Of a stretch of DNA of 64,000 bases, positions 32,518-43,306 are shown one piece after another (the stretch's first letter is position 1; each line of letters starts with the position of its first letter). The stretch is from Juglans regia (taxonomy: Eukaryota; Streptophyta; Magnoliopsida; Fagales; Juglandaceae). The notes beneath the pieces were generated by a model. It saw only the letters and a list, made by a program, of their open reading frames with translations. It made no database searches and was not told where the DNA came from. The stretch is taken from the NCBI RefSeq assembly GCF_001411555.2, contig NC_049905.1, positions 4,340,001 to 4,404,000 on the forward strand, given 5' to 3'. Both the position numbers and the translations under genes were made by a program.

Positions 32518-35500
32518 CTGGATCGGATCAATGGTTCTGCACGTCTCATGATAGTTTCTGATCTTGACTCTACAATGGTAGCTTTCTGTTTAAATTGTTA
32601 TGATGTCTTAATTGATGACTTCATGCAATCCGTCTAGTGATTCTATCAGATTAGCGGTATGTGATTGTAGGTTGATCACGATGATCCAGAGAACCTCTCC
32701 CTTCTTAGATTTAATGCACTATGGGAAGCCTATTATCGTCATGATTCTTTGCTTGTGTTTTCAACGGGAAGGTCACCTACAAGTTACCAGAAGCTGAGGA
32801 ATGAGAAACCTTTATTAACCCCTGATATAGCCATAATGTCCGTGGGAACTGAGATTACATATGGTGAATCAATGGTACCAGATACTGGCTGGACAAATCA
32901 TCTTAACTGGAAGTGGAACAGAGACATAGTTGTAGAGGAAACAGCTAAGTTTCCTGAACTTACTCCTCAGGTAGGGTTTTTTTTTTTTTTTGGCCAATAG
33001 AGTCTGGTAGCTGATATCACTTTGGCCTTATGGGCTGCATTGTGTTATATGAGTATTATGTGGAAACATGTAAGATGATGGAGTTGTTTGTAATGAATTT
33101 TCATTCTCAGAATTTTGTCGGTTTATTGCAGTCAGAAACTCAACAACGTCCTCACAAGGTTAGCTTTTTTGTGGAGAAGGTCAAGGCTTTGGAAATAATG
33201 AGTTTTCTATCCGAGCATTTGGAGAAACGTGGTGTAAGAAAAATAATGGTTACCTAACCTTATTACTAGGATATTGTCAATGTCTTTTGATGGTACTTGC
33301 TTGCTCTGTGATCTTTTAAGATTATCTTTTGTATTCATGCTTGGGGCTTTTTTTTTTTTTAATCTGGCTTTTCCCATGACTAAAAGCTTATTATCCCTTT
33401 CTCTTATACACACATTCGCCTAATCTTGATTTCTTCATGGACAGCTTGATGTAAAAATAATTTATAGCTCTGGGATTGCATTGGACATATTACCAAAAGG
33501 TGCTGGCAAAGGGGAGGCTCTTGCATATCTGCTTCAAAATTTTAAAGTTGATGGAAAAGTACCTTTACATACACTTGTTTGTGGTGACTCCGGAAATGAT
33601 ACTGAAATGTTCACCATTCCCAAAGTCCATGGTGTGATGGTTTGTAGTCTCATTAGCACTGTTTAGTTCATCATGTACTTGTATCATGCCATCCTAATTA
33701 TATAAATTGAATAGTTGTGTTGTCAAGTACCACTTATTCTTGAATATGCAGGTTAGCAACGCACACGATGAAATGTTGCAGTGGTATACACAAAATGCAA
33801 AGAACAATCCCAGTATAATTCATGCCACTGAGAGATGTGCGGCTGGGATCATACAAGCCATTGGTAATTTCTGTTTAGGTCCAAACGTGTCTCCGAGAGA
33901 TATCAGAGACTTTAAAAAATGCAATGTGGACATCTTCAGTCCTGGTCATGAAGTGGTGAAGTTTTATCTGCTTTATGAGCGATGGCGACGTGCAGAAGTT
34001 GACAAGTCCGAGCAGTTTGTGAAAAATCTGAAGTCAGGCTTTGTAAGTGTAACAGGCGGTAATTTTACTTGTCTTTTGGAACCTTCATTTTTTTTCTAAG
34101 CATTGCAGTAGATCCAGGATTTGGCAAGAGCCATTTTGAAATCCACTATCTCTTGCAAATTGTTGACTGCAAAACTGGAGACTCATTTCTGGGTTGAAGA
34201 CTTAATAGCGTCTGGGATTATTACTTAGGATAAAAAGGAAAAAGATTATATTTTGGCAGCGAGACATGATATGGTGTTCTTTGGTCAACAACAAATATGA
34301 TCTTAGAAAGAAAAACGTGGCAAACTTGGATTTGTGTGTAATTGACCTCAAATAGCTAAAATATGGTTTGCTGTATTGAGTTGAGGGTTCTATTTTTCAC
34401 TAGCAGTGTTAATATCTACCCAATTCTAATTCTCTATTTCCGCGGTTCATGCCGTGTTCTTGACTAGCATATTGCTTCAAATTTCAATATGCTTTCATAT
34501 TTTCACAAACTATATGGTGTGACTTAAACTTGCCAAGTCATCTAAGTGTCGCTAACTTGATCTTTTTAGAAGCTTTATTTGTGTATAGTTGGTTCTGACC
34601 ATGCATCCCTTTGCTGTCATTACAATTTGTAGAATTTGCTAAAATAGCAACATTACAATTTCTAAGTCTCTCTCCTCCAGTGTCCATTTGGTATATTTGT
34701 CCATCCCTCAGGAGTTGAGCAGCCTTTTCATCAGTGTCTAGATTCTATGGCAAAGCTGTATGGGGACAAGACGGAACACCTATTCCGGTTATGGGTGGAT
34801 CGAGTATCTTCCGCACAAATTGGTTCAGACACATGGTTGGTGAAGTTTTATAAGTGGGAGTTATCTGGTGAGATTTGTTTGATTTAATATAATTGATATC
34901 TACATTTGAAATCTTAGCTTGTATTCTATTTTGTCTCTTTTAGATATGAACAGGGCTACGCTTAGCCTAGTTCGGTCCTGTTTCAGCCCATTCTATATAA
35001 AGCATGTCTTGATTCTGACAGTCTCGTACTCAATGCAGATTACTGATCCTATTCTTAACCGGTATTGACCATGCTGTCCTAGACTATTTAAGCTCAAAAT
35101 TGTTGTATAATCTCGCAAAGTTAGCCATGTCTTCTGCAATTGTTAGTGCTCTAAAAAGAAGAATTTGAAAGCAGATAAAGAAATTTGGCTGAGGCAAATT
35201 TATTTTTCCTAGAAAATTTCCCCAAATATGAAGTACTTTTTATCCCAGGCAGTAATCCAAATTGTGTGTTGCCTAAGGACTAGAATAACTCCAAATGAAT
35301 TTACTAACTAGTGTAAGACATGAATAGCTAAGTAGCACCAAAGACCTCGATTATCAGCAGCCTTTTCTTTTCCTTGGCAGGAATTTTGTTATAAGCAGTC
35401 CATTATACTTCAAAATCCCAGTACCAGAATTTTATTTAGCTATTCAAAGAAGTCGTGCTCAACAATGACCAAGTGTTCTAGTGGTTATACTTGTAAAAAA

Positions 35501-36253
35501 CAATGCTCTAGTGATTCCAAAGGAGTGATAGGCTGGTTTCTTTCTTCTAAATATTTCCCTGAAGGGAGAGTACGGGCCCATGGGCTTCTGGTTGGGTTTC
35601 TTCACCTGAGCAACCCTCCATGGCAGCAAAGCTCATAGTAGGCCTCTGACACTGCATTCCTTAGTTACTGCAGCATTGTAAGTAGTCTGCGTGTCTCATT
35701 ATATTTAGTTTATTGGACAACCACAAGATCCAATACGTCTGTAAATGGCTGGATGGTTATCGAAAGTTCCGCATGGAAACATGCAAGCTAGGAAAAAAAT
35801 AATTGCTGATGTTGTCTTACATTCAAATTTGCCTAAATATACTTTTTATTTTGACTCTATATTTTCTGAGCAAATTTAAAGAAGCAGAAAATTTCTGCAT
35901 GAAGTTCTTTTGTAGTCAGAGAGTTAATAAAATGTTTTTCTCTTGCATTCATATCCATTGCTAAAATGTTGGTTATTCTTTCAGGGGATGAGCGGCAGTG
36001 CTGTGTGACGACAGTTTTAATGAGTTTAAAGGTATTTTCCATAAGACAGTCATTTCTCAATCCTTGAAAGATATTGCTTGCTTTCTGTGATTTACTACTT
36101 CATGATTATACATCAGAAAGAGCAAAGGTATGGTAACCATTACCCATAATTTCTTGCGAGTTTCAGCAGCCAGATGGATTCACCTGGGTGCACATGCACC
36201 AGACATGGCTGGAAGGTTCTAGAGCAAGAGACCAGACAGCCTGGTGTTTCTAG
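32518..36253 (+). CDS. SPP: Sucrose-phosphatase (sucrose-6F-phosphate phosphohydrolase)
   Basis: Final enzyme of sucrose synthesis: it hydrolyses sucrose-6F-phosphate to sucrose in the cytosol. Eight coding exons join in frame: 32518-32577, 32671-32970, 33132-33233, 33445-33639, 33752-34042, 34681-34867, 35985-36031, 36167-36253 (TAG), about 422 residues, the usual SPP length. HAD-phosphatase motifs are intact: DLDSTM (nucleophile Asp), STGRS, the GKG lysine region and GDSGND. The C-terminal S6PP_C domain ends [17 protein letters not shown]. Where relatives start MDRL, this copy reads LDRI, with CTG at 32518-32520. The first in-frame ATG is at 32548-32550, two residues before the catalytic motif, or an upstream in-frame ATG is used from an unspliced leader. 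It could be active from a CTG or shortened start, or a young pseudogene. Confidence 0.92.
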
Positions 36254-36552
36254 GTTGCCAATCAAGTCACCATTGATCCTGCAATAAATCTTTCCTGGTA
36301 ACTTTTATGTAATAGTTATGTTTATTGCACTGTTAAAAGTTAAAACTATGCTGGATGGAGGGAGTAAAATCATCCTGATCTGCCACCAATTTCTCAGTAT
36401 TTCTTTGCAGACACATGATTGAATGTAAGGCACCAACTACCAATTATAGCAACTCTTAAATTAAACTCAATAAACAATATGCAATCTCATCAAATTTGAT
36501 TCTTTCTTCTGTTAAAATGGGTTCAAGTATATGCATATCACGAAGTTAAGCA

Positions 36553-36612
36553 GATTGGATTGGATTGGATTGGATTGGATTGGATTGGATCGGATCGGAT
36601 TGGATTGGATTG
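36553..36612. repeat. (GGATT)n pentanucleotide tandem repeat
   Basis: About twelve units of GGATT with two GGATC variants in the middle, about 300 bp past the sucrose-phosphatase stop. Otherwise 36254-36960 shows nothing recognisable. Confidence 0.9.
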
Positions 36613-36967
36613 ATGAGGTATTAATGAATGGATATGTACCAAAGTCCATTAATTACATGCTAGATGGAACTGCATTAGACGTATCTATATCAACCTCTAG
36701 TGTGAGAAAATAGGAGGATTTCATGGACGACTCACGCAGGAAATCTAAAAGCGTTAGTAACTTACAAAGGTTTTTAGCATTCAACGGATTTTTCACCTAC
36801 TGACATTATTCATGCTGCTATTTTACAGTCATTTCTGCACACTTTGTTAGAAATATTAGAGTTTTTTTTATTTGATTTTCAAATTTTACATAATCGTAAA
36901 GATTGAACGTGTATCATTACATACAGACGCACTGGCCTAGTGATAAATTTCAATCTCCAGCTACAAA

Positions 36968-37190
36968 TGCTAAAGGCTTCGTTTGTTTTTACAACTTCTT
37001 TCAATTCATCTCATCTAATCATTACAACTTTATCAAATTCTCACACAAAATAAAATAAACAATTCAATTTTTTCAAATTTCAGAATAAAAATAATATTAA
37101 AAAAATATATTCTAATAATATTTTATTCAACTTTTAACGTTAATTTCAATTCATCTTATCTTATATGCTAAAACAAACGAACGAGGCAGA
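36968..37190. repeat. AT-rich MITE, family 1, copy c (reverse orientation)
   Basis: caattcatctcatctaatca at one end, the AT-rich core in reverse complement, and tcaattcatcttatcttata at the other; same family as 25882-26078. Confidence 0.65.
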
Positions 37191-37553
37191 CCTCATTTTA
37201 GACTAGATAAAGAACATTTTTTTTATTTTTTGCTGGATGAAGAAGGAACTCTTGCCTTTATTTGTAGAAGAAGTTATACCATGACTTGCCAGAGAATTGC
37301 AAACCCATTAACATGATCATCATAACCCCAAAGCAACCGAAAAGGATTACTCTCAGAAGCGCACAAAATCATCACAAAAACCAATGCAGCCAACAAGGTA
37401 TAGACTCGTTGATAAGAAAACTCAAAAATCTCACCCCATATAAAAAGGTACACAAAACCAACATTTTTTTCACATTCGAAAGCCTTAACTTTTGATCTGC
37501 ACACAAAGAAGAAGAAGAAGAAGAAAGAATTCAAAACCTAAAGCAACAGAGAT

Positions 37554-39724
37554 ATGGCAATGAAGCGACAATCTGGGGTGGTTACTACAGCCCCTCCACC
37601 ACAAGCTGTCCGTCCCGTATATGAGGATTTCCAGCCAAAATACGAACAGAAGCAAGAAGCAACAGAACATATTATACAAGTTCATCTTCCTGGTGTGTTT
37701 AATATATCTTTATAGCCACTTACTTCATTTTATTTGATGAATTTCTTCGATTACGCTTTCAGATTCATTACTTTAAAAAAAAAAAAAAAAACCACAAGTA
37801 TATATGAATTTCTATATTTACTAGTCGTCCACTCGCATTATCGAGTAATTTAAACGTAGCCTTCTTCGATTATTGATTCAAAGAAAGAAAGAAATAAAAG
37901 ATAAAAGAGTTGTATATGAAAACAAATTGATATGGTTTTATAGAGTCTGTTAGATCTGTTTTATAATAAAAATAACTTTACAATTTGACATATCATATCA
38001 AGTTACATCAGTTTATGGGTTTACTTTTGTATAATTTCTGTGTGACTAAAGTATTTTCCTATATGAAATTAGTGGAAGTGTTTTAAATTTTTAAAATCTC
38101 AAAAAAGTTACTTTCAACTTAAATTAGAAATTTATGGACATTTATTAACATGAATTGCTTCGAAAATTATATATGTTATACATTGGATTAAGGTCCTCTC
38201 GAGTTCGTGCAATCTTAAGAGAGATCAATAAATGAAATAAGTTTTAAAATATTTATTATTCATTTAATGTTGTCCAAAATATTTATATGGATAATAATAA
38301 ATGTTATATGATTTATTTTACTAGTTTTATCTTTTTTTCTTTGTCGGAGTTTAAGGGAAAAAAAATATTTTCTTTTAGGTAATGTTTAGTTAATGAGTTG
38401 AGATGAAAGTTAAAAATTAAATAAAATATTATTAAAATATTATTTATTAATATTATTATTATTTTAAAATTTAAAAAAATTAAATTTTTTATTATATTTT
38501 ATGTAAAAATTAAAAAAAAATTATAATGAACAAATGAAATAAATTGTGATTAGGCCTTAAATTTGGAATTACAGCAATTCCCCGGAATGTATAAAAGCCT
38601 TTACGTTTTCAGGTTTTGTGAAGGAGAGAATAAAAATCAGATACGTGAACTCCTCTCGTACGCTAAGGATTCAGGGAGAGCGGCCTCGTCAAGACAATAG
38701 ATGGAGCCGTTTCAACCAAACTTTCTCAGTTCCAGAAAATTGCGACGTCGACAAAATTCAAGCAAAGTTTCTAAGTGGGATTCTCACCATTACAATGCCC
38801 AAGATAGCAACAGTTGGTCCTGCTGCAGAAGACAAAACGGCAAAAGCAGCTCCAAGCCTTCCAAAGTCTACTCCCCAACCAAAGCTTCCAGAGGTTCCAG
38901 AGCAGATTCCTCCTACGCCTGCTGCTTCAACTTCTGGGGTTGAAAAACCAATGGAGGAGAAGATCGCTCGACCTCCGAGTCTCAAGAGGGCTGCCACCGA
39001 GCCAAAAATGGAAAAGGGTTTGGAAGATATTCCCCCAAAAGCAGCTTCAACTGCCATTAACGAAAGACAAAGGGTTGTAGAGAGTAGCCAATCTCAGAGT
39101 CCACCGGGAGCCACGGCCACCACCGAGCCGAAAGCACAGATGGGTCAAGACTTAGCTCCCCCAAAAGCTGCTTTAACCACAGATACTCTGAAGCTAATGG
39201 ACAAAACGAGTATGGAGTCAAGCGCTAAGCAGGTTGATCAGAAGTCCATTCCAAAGAAAGATGTACTGATTGAGGGAAATTGGAAGGCTGGAGAAACAAA
39301 AGAACCTGAGAAAATTGTGGAAAGTAAAATGGTTAAGGGAAATGGGAAGGCTGGAGAAACAAAAGAACCTGAGAAAATTGTGGAAAGTAAAATGGTTAAG
39401 GGAAGGGAGAGTGGCGAGAAAAGCAGAGACTCTGTCATGCCTGAAACCACTGCGCCAAAGATTGCACAGACCGGAAAGGAGAAGAAAGAGAGACCTTCCG
39501 GTGTTAAGAAAGAGAAGCCTAAGGAGGATTTCAGTTCTGAGAAAGGGATGGGACTAAAGAATATGATGGGTTCTGCTAAGCAGAGAGTGAATGATCTAGC
39601 CAAGAGGATGAATGAAGAAGACAGGAAGATGCTAATAAATATAGGTGCAGCAGTGGTCGTGCTTGTGGCACTTGGAGCTTATGTCTCCTACAGCTATGGC
39701 TCCTCTGGAAAATCCGAAAAGTAG
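37554..39724 (+). CDS. RTM2-like small heat-shock (Hsp20) domain protein with C-terminal membrane anchor
   Basis: Two exons, 37554-37692 and 38613-39724, join in phase 1 to give about 416 residues. Residues ~20-110 form an alpha-crystallin/Hsp20 domain (EHIIQVHLPGF, ILTITMPK). A long Pro/Lys/Glu/Ala-rich disordered segment follows, then a hydrophobic helix near the end (INIGAAVVVLVALGAYVSY), as in plant RESTRICTED TEV MOVEMENT 2 and its relatives. RTM2 in Arabidopsis restricts long-distance potyvirus movement in phloem; most homologues have no proven role, so function here is inferred only by architecture. The segment encoded at 39286-39411 carries a 63-bp (21-residue) tandem duplication. The start ATG is the first in the frame, after a GAA-rich leader. 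Confidence 0.88.
37905..38060. repeat. MITE family 2, copy c, in the RTM2-like intron
   Basis: Left arm aacaaattgatatggtttta, right arm cagtttatgggtttactttt; same palindromic family as 23935-24105. The intron 37693-38612 also holds a family 1 copy at 38378-38560. Confidence 0.55.
38378..38560. repeat. AT-rich MITE, family 1, copy d
   Basis: taatgagttgagatgaaagt, then the family core (taatattattattattttaa) and an AT-rich end. Sits just upstream of the second exon of the RTM2-like gene. Confidence 0.6.
39286..39411 (+). repeat. 63-bp in-frame tandem duplication
   Basis: ggctggagaaacaaaagaac starts at 39286 and again at 39349. The two units are almost identical, so each adds 21 residues (AGETKEPEKIVESKMVKG core) to the disordered region of the RTM2-like protein. 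Confidence 0.9.
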
Positions 39725-40070
39725 TTCTAATGTTAATTTCTACACGTTAACAAAAGCTTGAAGTTGTAATCATAAACAATCTATGAATTTCATTATGCGG
39801 AATATATATAGCAGGCATGGACTCATGTGAAATACAACGATAAAATTTGAGATATTCTGCACCTAATCGTGTTCAATTCTGCATGTTCCTTATTCTGATC
39901 ACAACCGAAGGAAGATCTGGTTAATATTTTATCTGGAATTTCTTAACTAGAAAGATGAGTTCGTAAATGATTTGATTATTGCAAAAGACATTGAGATCAG
40001 CTACTTGTTAATAGGAAAAGGGTCTGAGATGCTATCCATAACTTCTCCCCTTGTATTGATCTTCTTGGTT

Positions 40071-40131
40071 ATGAGTTGGGAATTTAAGTTACCGATCAAA
40101 AAGGAAAAAAAAAATGAGCTGGAAATTCAAG
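40071..40131 (+). repeat. 25-bp LINE tail micro-insertion with target-site duplication
   Basis: The insert 40089-40113 is ttaccgatc plus A5-GG-A9, between atgagttgggaatttaag (40071-40088) and atgagctggaaattcaag (40114-40131), 15 of 18 matching. The tail motif equals that of LINE C (ttaccgat-A). Intergenic, about 350 bp after the RTM2-like stop. Confidence 0.6.
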
Positions 40132-40639
40132 GCTGTCTTTTACATACATGGGATCACTCCTATGGCTTGATTTGCAAGAATGTTGCTTGCAGATAAATCT
40201 GAAGACATGATTAGTAGCAACTAAAGACGATATGGACAAGCAAAGAAATTTCCATGCCTCTGATTTTAAGAGAAACACCAGCCAGTTTGAAGATACAGTA
40301 GGCTTGTATTTTTTATATTTAACATCAAAGAAGGGAACAGGAAAACAAACTGAACATCCTTGTTCTAGACAAAGCAATTGACTTCATTTGAAGAGCTGAT
40401 TTATACAACCTTCAATTGTGTTATCCCATTATACACAATTCCTGAAGACTCTTCAGAGCTCAATTGCATATAAAGCTTTTAGATTCTAGCTAGGCCAATT
40501 GTCGAAGCGAAATTCAAACTCAAACATGCAACAGCTGCAAACTAGTCATTAGGAAAGTCTCAATCTCCTCCAAGGTTTCCGACCATGTTTAATTTGCTAC
40601 GGAGGGCGGTAATGCGGGTGAAGATTCTGGTGCCAGCAT

Positions 40640-41251
40640 CTACTTCCTCATGACTGTGATCATCAGCTTTTGGTCTGAGAAATCGCAGTGCCATTGACAT
40701 ATATAATAGTTGTCCCCTAGAGTTGTCAAGGTTACCCTGTCGTTGCTGCTGTTGAAGACTCCCAAATTTGGAGATGACAGACACTTATCATATCCAGTAG
40801 CATTGACTACAATGACATTGTGATCGTCCTGGTTGTAGTTGAAAACTAGCAAACATGAAAGCAAATATGTAAATTCACTGGTGAAAAGGAAATTTAAATC
40901 AGTTCTTGCTGAATTTTTTCACTAGATTAATGTTACCATTCACATAAATCCCAAATATTACCTCAATCTCACAAGACCAAATCACTTCAGAACCTTAATC
41001 TAAGTAGAAATTTCACAAAACTCGATGATCTCTGGGAAGCTACAGCATAGAAAGTTTAGATTCTGTTAGTACTAGGATTAATTACCTAATGTGTCTCCAA
41101 CATAGAAAGTCTTGCCCTCAACCCATGCATAGTAATCAACGTTAGAATTCCAGCCTTCTTCATCTCCAACAACGTATTCTTTTGCATGTACTGCTCGCAG
41201 AAGGACCAGAAGTGCAATCCAAAAAGCTGTAAAAGCCATTGCTCGCAACAT
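40640..41251 (-). CDS. Phytocyanin (plastocyanin-like domain) protein, stellacyanin/ENODL type
   Basis: Two exons on the minus strand, 41251-41086 and 40845-40640 (TAG), joined in phase 1, give about 123 residues. A signal peptide (MLRAMAFTAFWIALLVLLRA, cleavage near VHA/KEY) is followed by a cupredoxin domain: EEGWNS, GKTFYVGDTLVFNYN, HNV, YDKC, YYICQWHC. Such proteins are secreted, often apoplastic or GPI-anchored; this one ends at VMRK with no GPI signal or arabinogalactan tail. The copper loop is unusual: C-x2-H-C-x4-Q instead of the C-x4-H-C-x3-M/Q of typical members, so metal binding is uncertain. The first ATG of the frame is chosen; a second at codon 5 is also possible. Confidence 0.85.
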
Positions 41252-42900
41252 GTTGAGCTAGTTCTTCTCAAACTTTCCCTGTAAAAGAAACACAGGCTTT
41301 TTTTCTGAAAGTAATAGGAACCTGATGACACTTATATCTCATATTACCCTTCAAACCAAACAAAAGGAATCGTCCCGATAGATGTTAGTTAATTAGTTCT
41401 TCGGTAATACCGTTCTGATATAACTAAAGTATACAGCAAGACCCTCCCACTGTTCTGTTTTTTGCTGCTGGTCGACGTGGTCGTGCTTTCCTATGATCAA
41501 CAAGCTATACGACGATGTTGAGGGTATACACATGCAAGGTTTTGAGCTTTCTGTGGGGGTATATAAATAGTGATAAAAACTAAAAAGTTATTCTACACAG
41601 GTTTAATATCAAAGAATTAAAGACCTGAAAATGTATGCAACTGGAAAGTTCTACAAATCATACTCATCCCATTTTATTAATTTCACTCTGATGGAGGGGC
41701 GTTATCCATCAATCTTTAAAAGATCTTCTTTAAAAAATCAAGGATGACCAAATGTGGTAAAAGTATCACATTTTATCTTGAGGGATGAAAGTTGAATGAT
41801 AGTGTAATATGTAGCATTTAGAAAGTTTTGCTATTTATAAATAGAAAATACTTTAGCCACAAACAAATTACATAAAAGTAAACCTACAAACTAATGTGGT
41901 TTGATGTGGTACGTCAGATTGTAAAGTTATTTTTATTTTAAAGTAGATCTAACATATTCCATAAAATCATATCAGTTTGTGGGTTTACTTTGTATAATCT
42001 CTTTGTGTTTGTAACAATTCTTTTTTTTTTTGTACTTGATATGATAGCTTTTACGTTAATAAAATATTTTGTGCGCCAATAAAAAAGTTTGCAAATAGAT
42101 CGTCTAATTCTTTAAAAAGATCTCACAAGAATGAAGTTGACAATGTAGTTAGATGTTAAACATCAAATCTAAAAGAGTTTTGCAATCTGATACATCACAA
42201 TAAGTTATATAATTTGTGAATTTAATTTTATAAAGTCTTATTATGAATCAAACTATAAGTTACTAATCACGGATTGATTACATAACACTAGCAGCCGCCC
42301 TGGTGACACCAAACTCTTGATCATCTTCTGGAATCATAAAACTCTCAAAGTGAGTGTGTGTGTCAGTGTGTGTGTGTCATTTAAAATACATTTATTTAGA
42401 AGAATCCATGGGGTTAATACATTTCTTTAGAAGAGAATCGTCATGAGGGAGAAGACCCTGCATGTATTTCATCTGAAGCAATGACAACAGTATTCACAGC
42501 CCTGAGTAACAGAACTTGGACAGCAATTCTCAAGAGATTCCTTGCCCCTTCAATGTCCCTTCTGTTCTTCATTTGCAGGAATTAGATTGTGGTGTTCCCT
42601 TGATTGGCCTGGCAACACCACCTTAAACCCTTGCATGCAGATTGAAGTTTATCGTCTCAATTGTTATAAATATTATCATATGTGTCTGCAAAACAAAATG
42701 GAAGGACGAGAATAATTGTTTGGGTTTTTTTCTACAATTATTATTTATAAGAAACAATGGAAGACAGATGAGAAAGGATGAAATAAGGGCCCCAGATTTC
42801 ATTGTATTGCAAAATCGAAGAAGTTGTACCAGAAAGAAGAGAAAGGATATATGCTTGATGAAACAATGGTGCTATTTTGTAAGCAGTTGCGCTGATCCTA
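41252..42900. other. Intergenic DNA with MITE copies
   Basis: No gene recognised. 41848-42015 is a well preserved copy of palindromic family 2 (arms acataaaagtaaacctacaa and tgtgggtttactttgtataa); 42110-42262 is a weaker one. A GT-rich tract lies at about 42352-42379. Confidence 0.55.
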
Positions 42901-42922
42901 ATCTTTCTATGTCCAAAACTAA

Positions 42923-42965
42923 CTCCCACATCGATGAGAAGCAAGAAAACTCCGTACTTTATAAG
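42923..42965 (+). promoter_or_regulatory. Plant Pol III snRNA-type promoter: USE and TATA
   Basis: ctcccacatcg (42923-42933) matches the plant upstream sequence element RTCCCACATCG in all but its first base. tttataag (42958-42965) is the TATA box. They are separated by 24 bp, the short spacing known for Pol III genes (Pol II snRNA genes have about 10 bp more). The RNA is predicted to start about 24 bp after the TATA box. Confidence 0.92.
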
Positions 42966-42988
42966 ACCACAAAGAGGTTGTGATGATC

Positions 42989-43300
42989 GCCGGGCTTAGC
43001 AACGCAAGCCTGTTACCCATGTGGGGGCTTTAAAGTGATCGGACGCTGGCATATGCCATCCGGGACGGGTTACACCGATGGCTTATTACTGGCCCGCCCA
43101 CTCCAAGTCAAGAGATTGAGGCATGTGATCTGGGCGAAGGCCCTCGGGTCACGTGTGATTCCTAGAGGTTGGGGGCAAAGCGTTCAGGCTGGTTTCACAG
43201 AGCAGCGACAACCCCCCGCTCCTGACGGTGGAGGGATAACGGGACAGTGCCTCTGTGATCCAATAAAGACCCGGTGGATTTGACCTGGCTGGACCATCAC
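42989..43300 (+). ncRNA. Signal recognition particle (7SL) RNA
   Basis: RNA scaffold of the SRP, which pauses and targets ribosomes making secretory proteins to the ER. The ~312-nt body starts gccgggctt, with the stem GGCTT/AAGCC and cctgttaccc of the Alu domain. It ends with the conserved S-domain helix 8 region around cgctcctgacggtggaggga (43219-43238) and a 3' strand finishing ggctggaccatcac. The start is fixed by TATA spacing and the end by a T6 at 43301-43306. Two positions in the Alu-domain loops look non-consensus from memory (gcaacgc where many species have GUGGCG; uguua for UGUAA), so a divergent paralogue is possible. Short frames here are spurious. Confidence 0.88.
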
Positions 43301-43306
43301 TTTTTT
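43301..43306 (+). terminator. Pol III T6 terminator
   Basis: Six T residues directly after the 7SL 3' end (accatcac). Confidence 0.85.
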
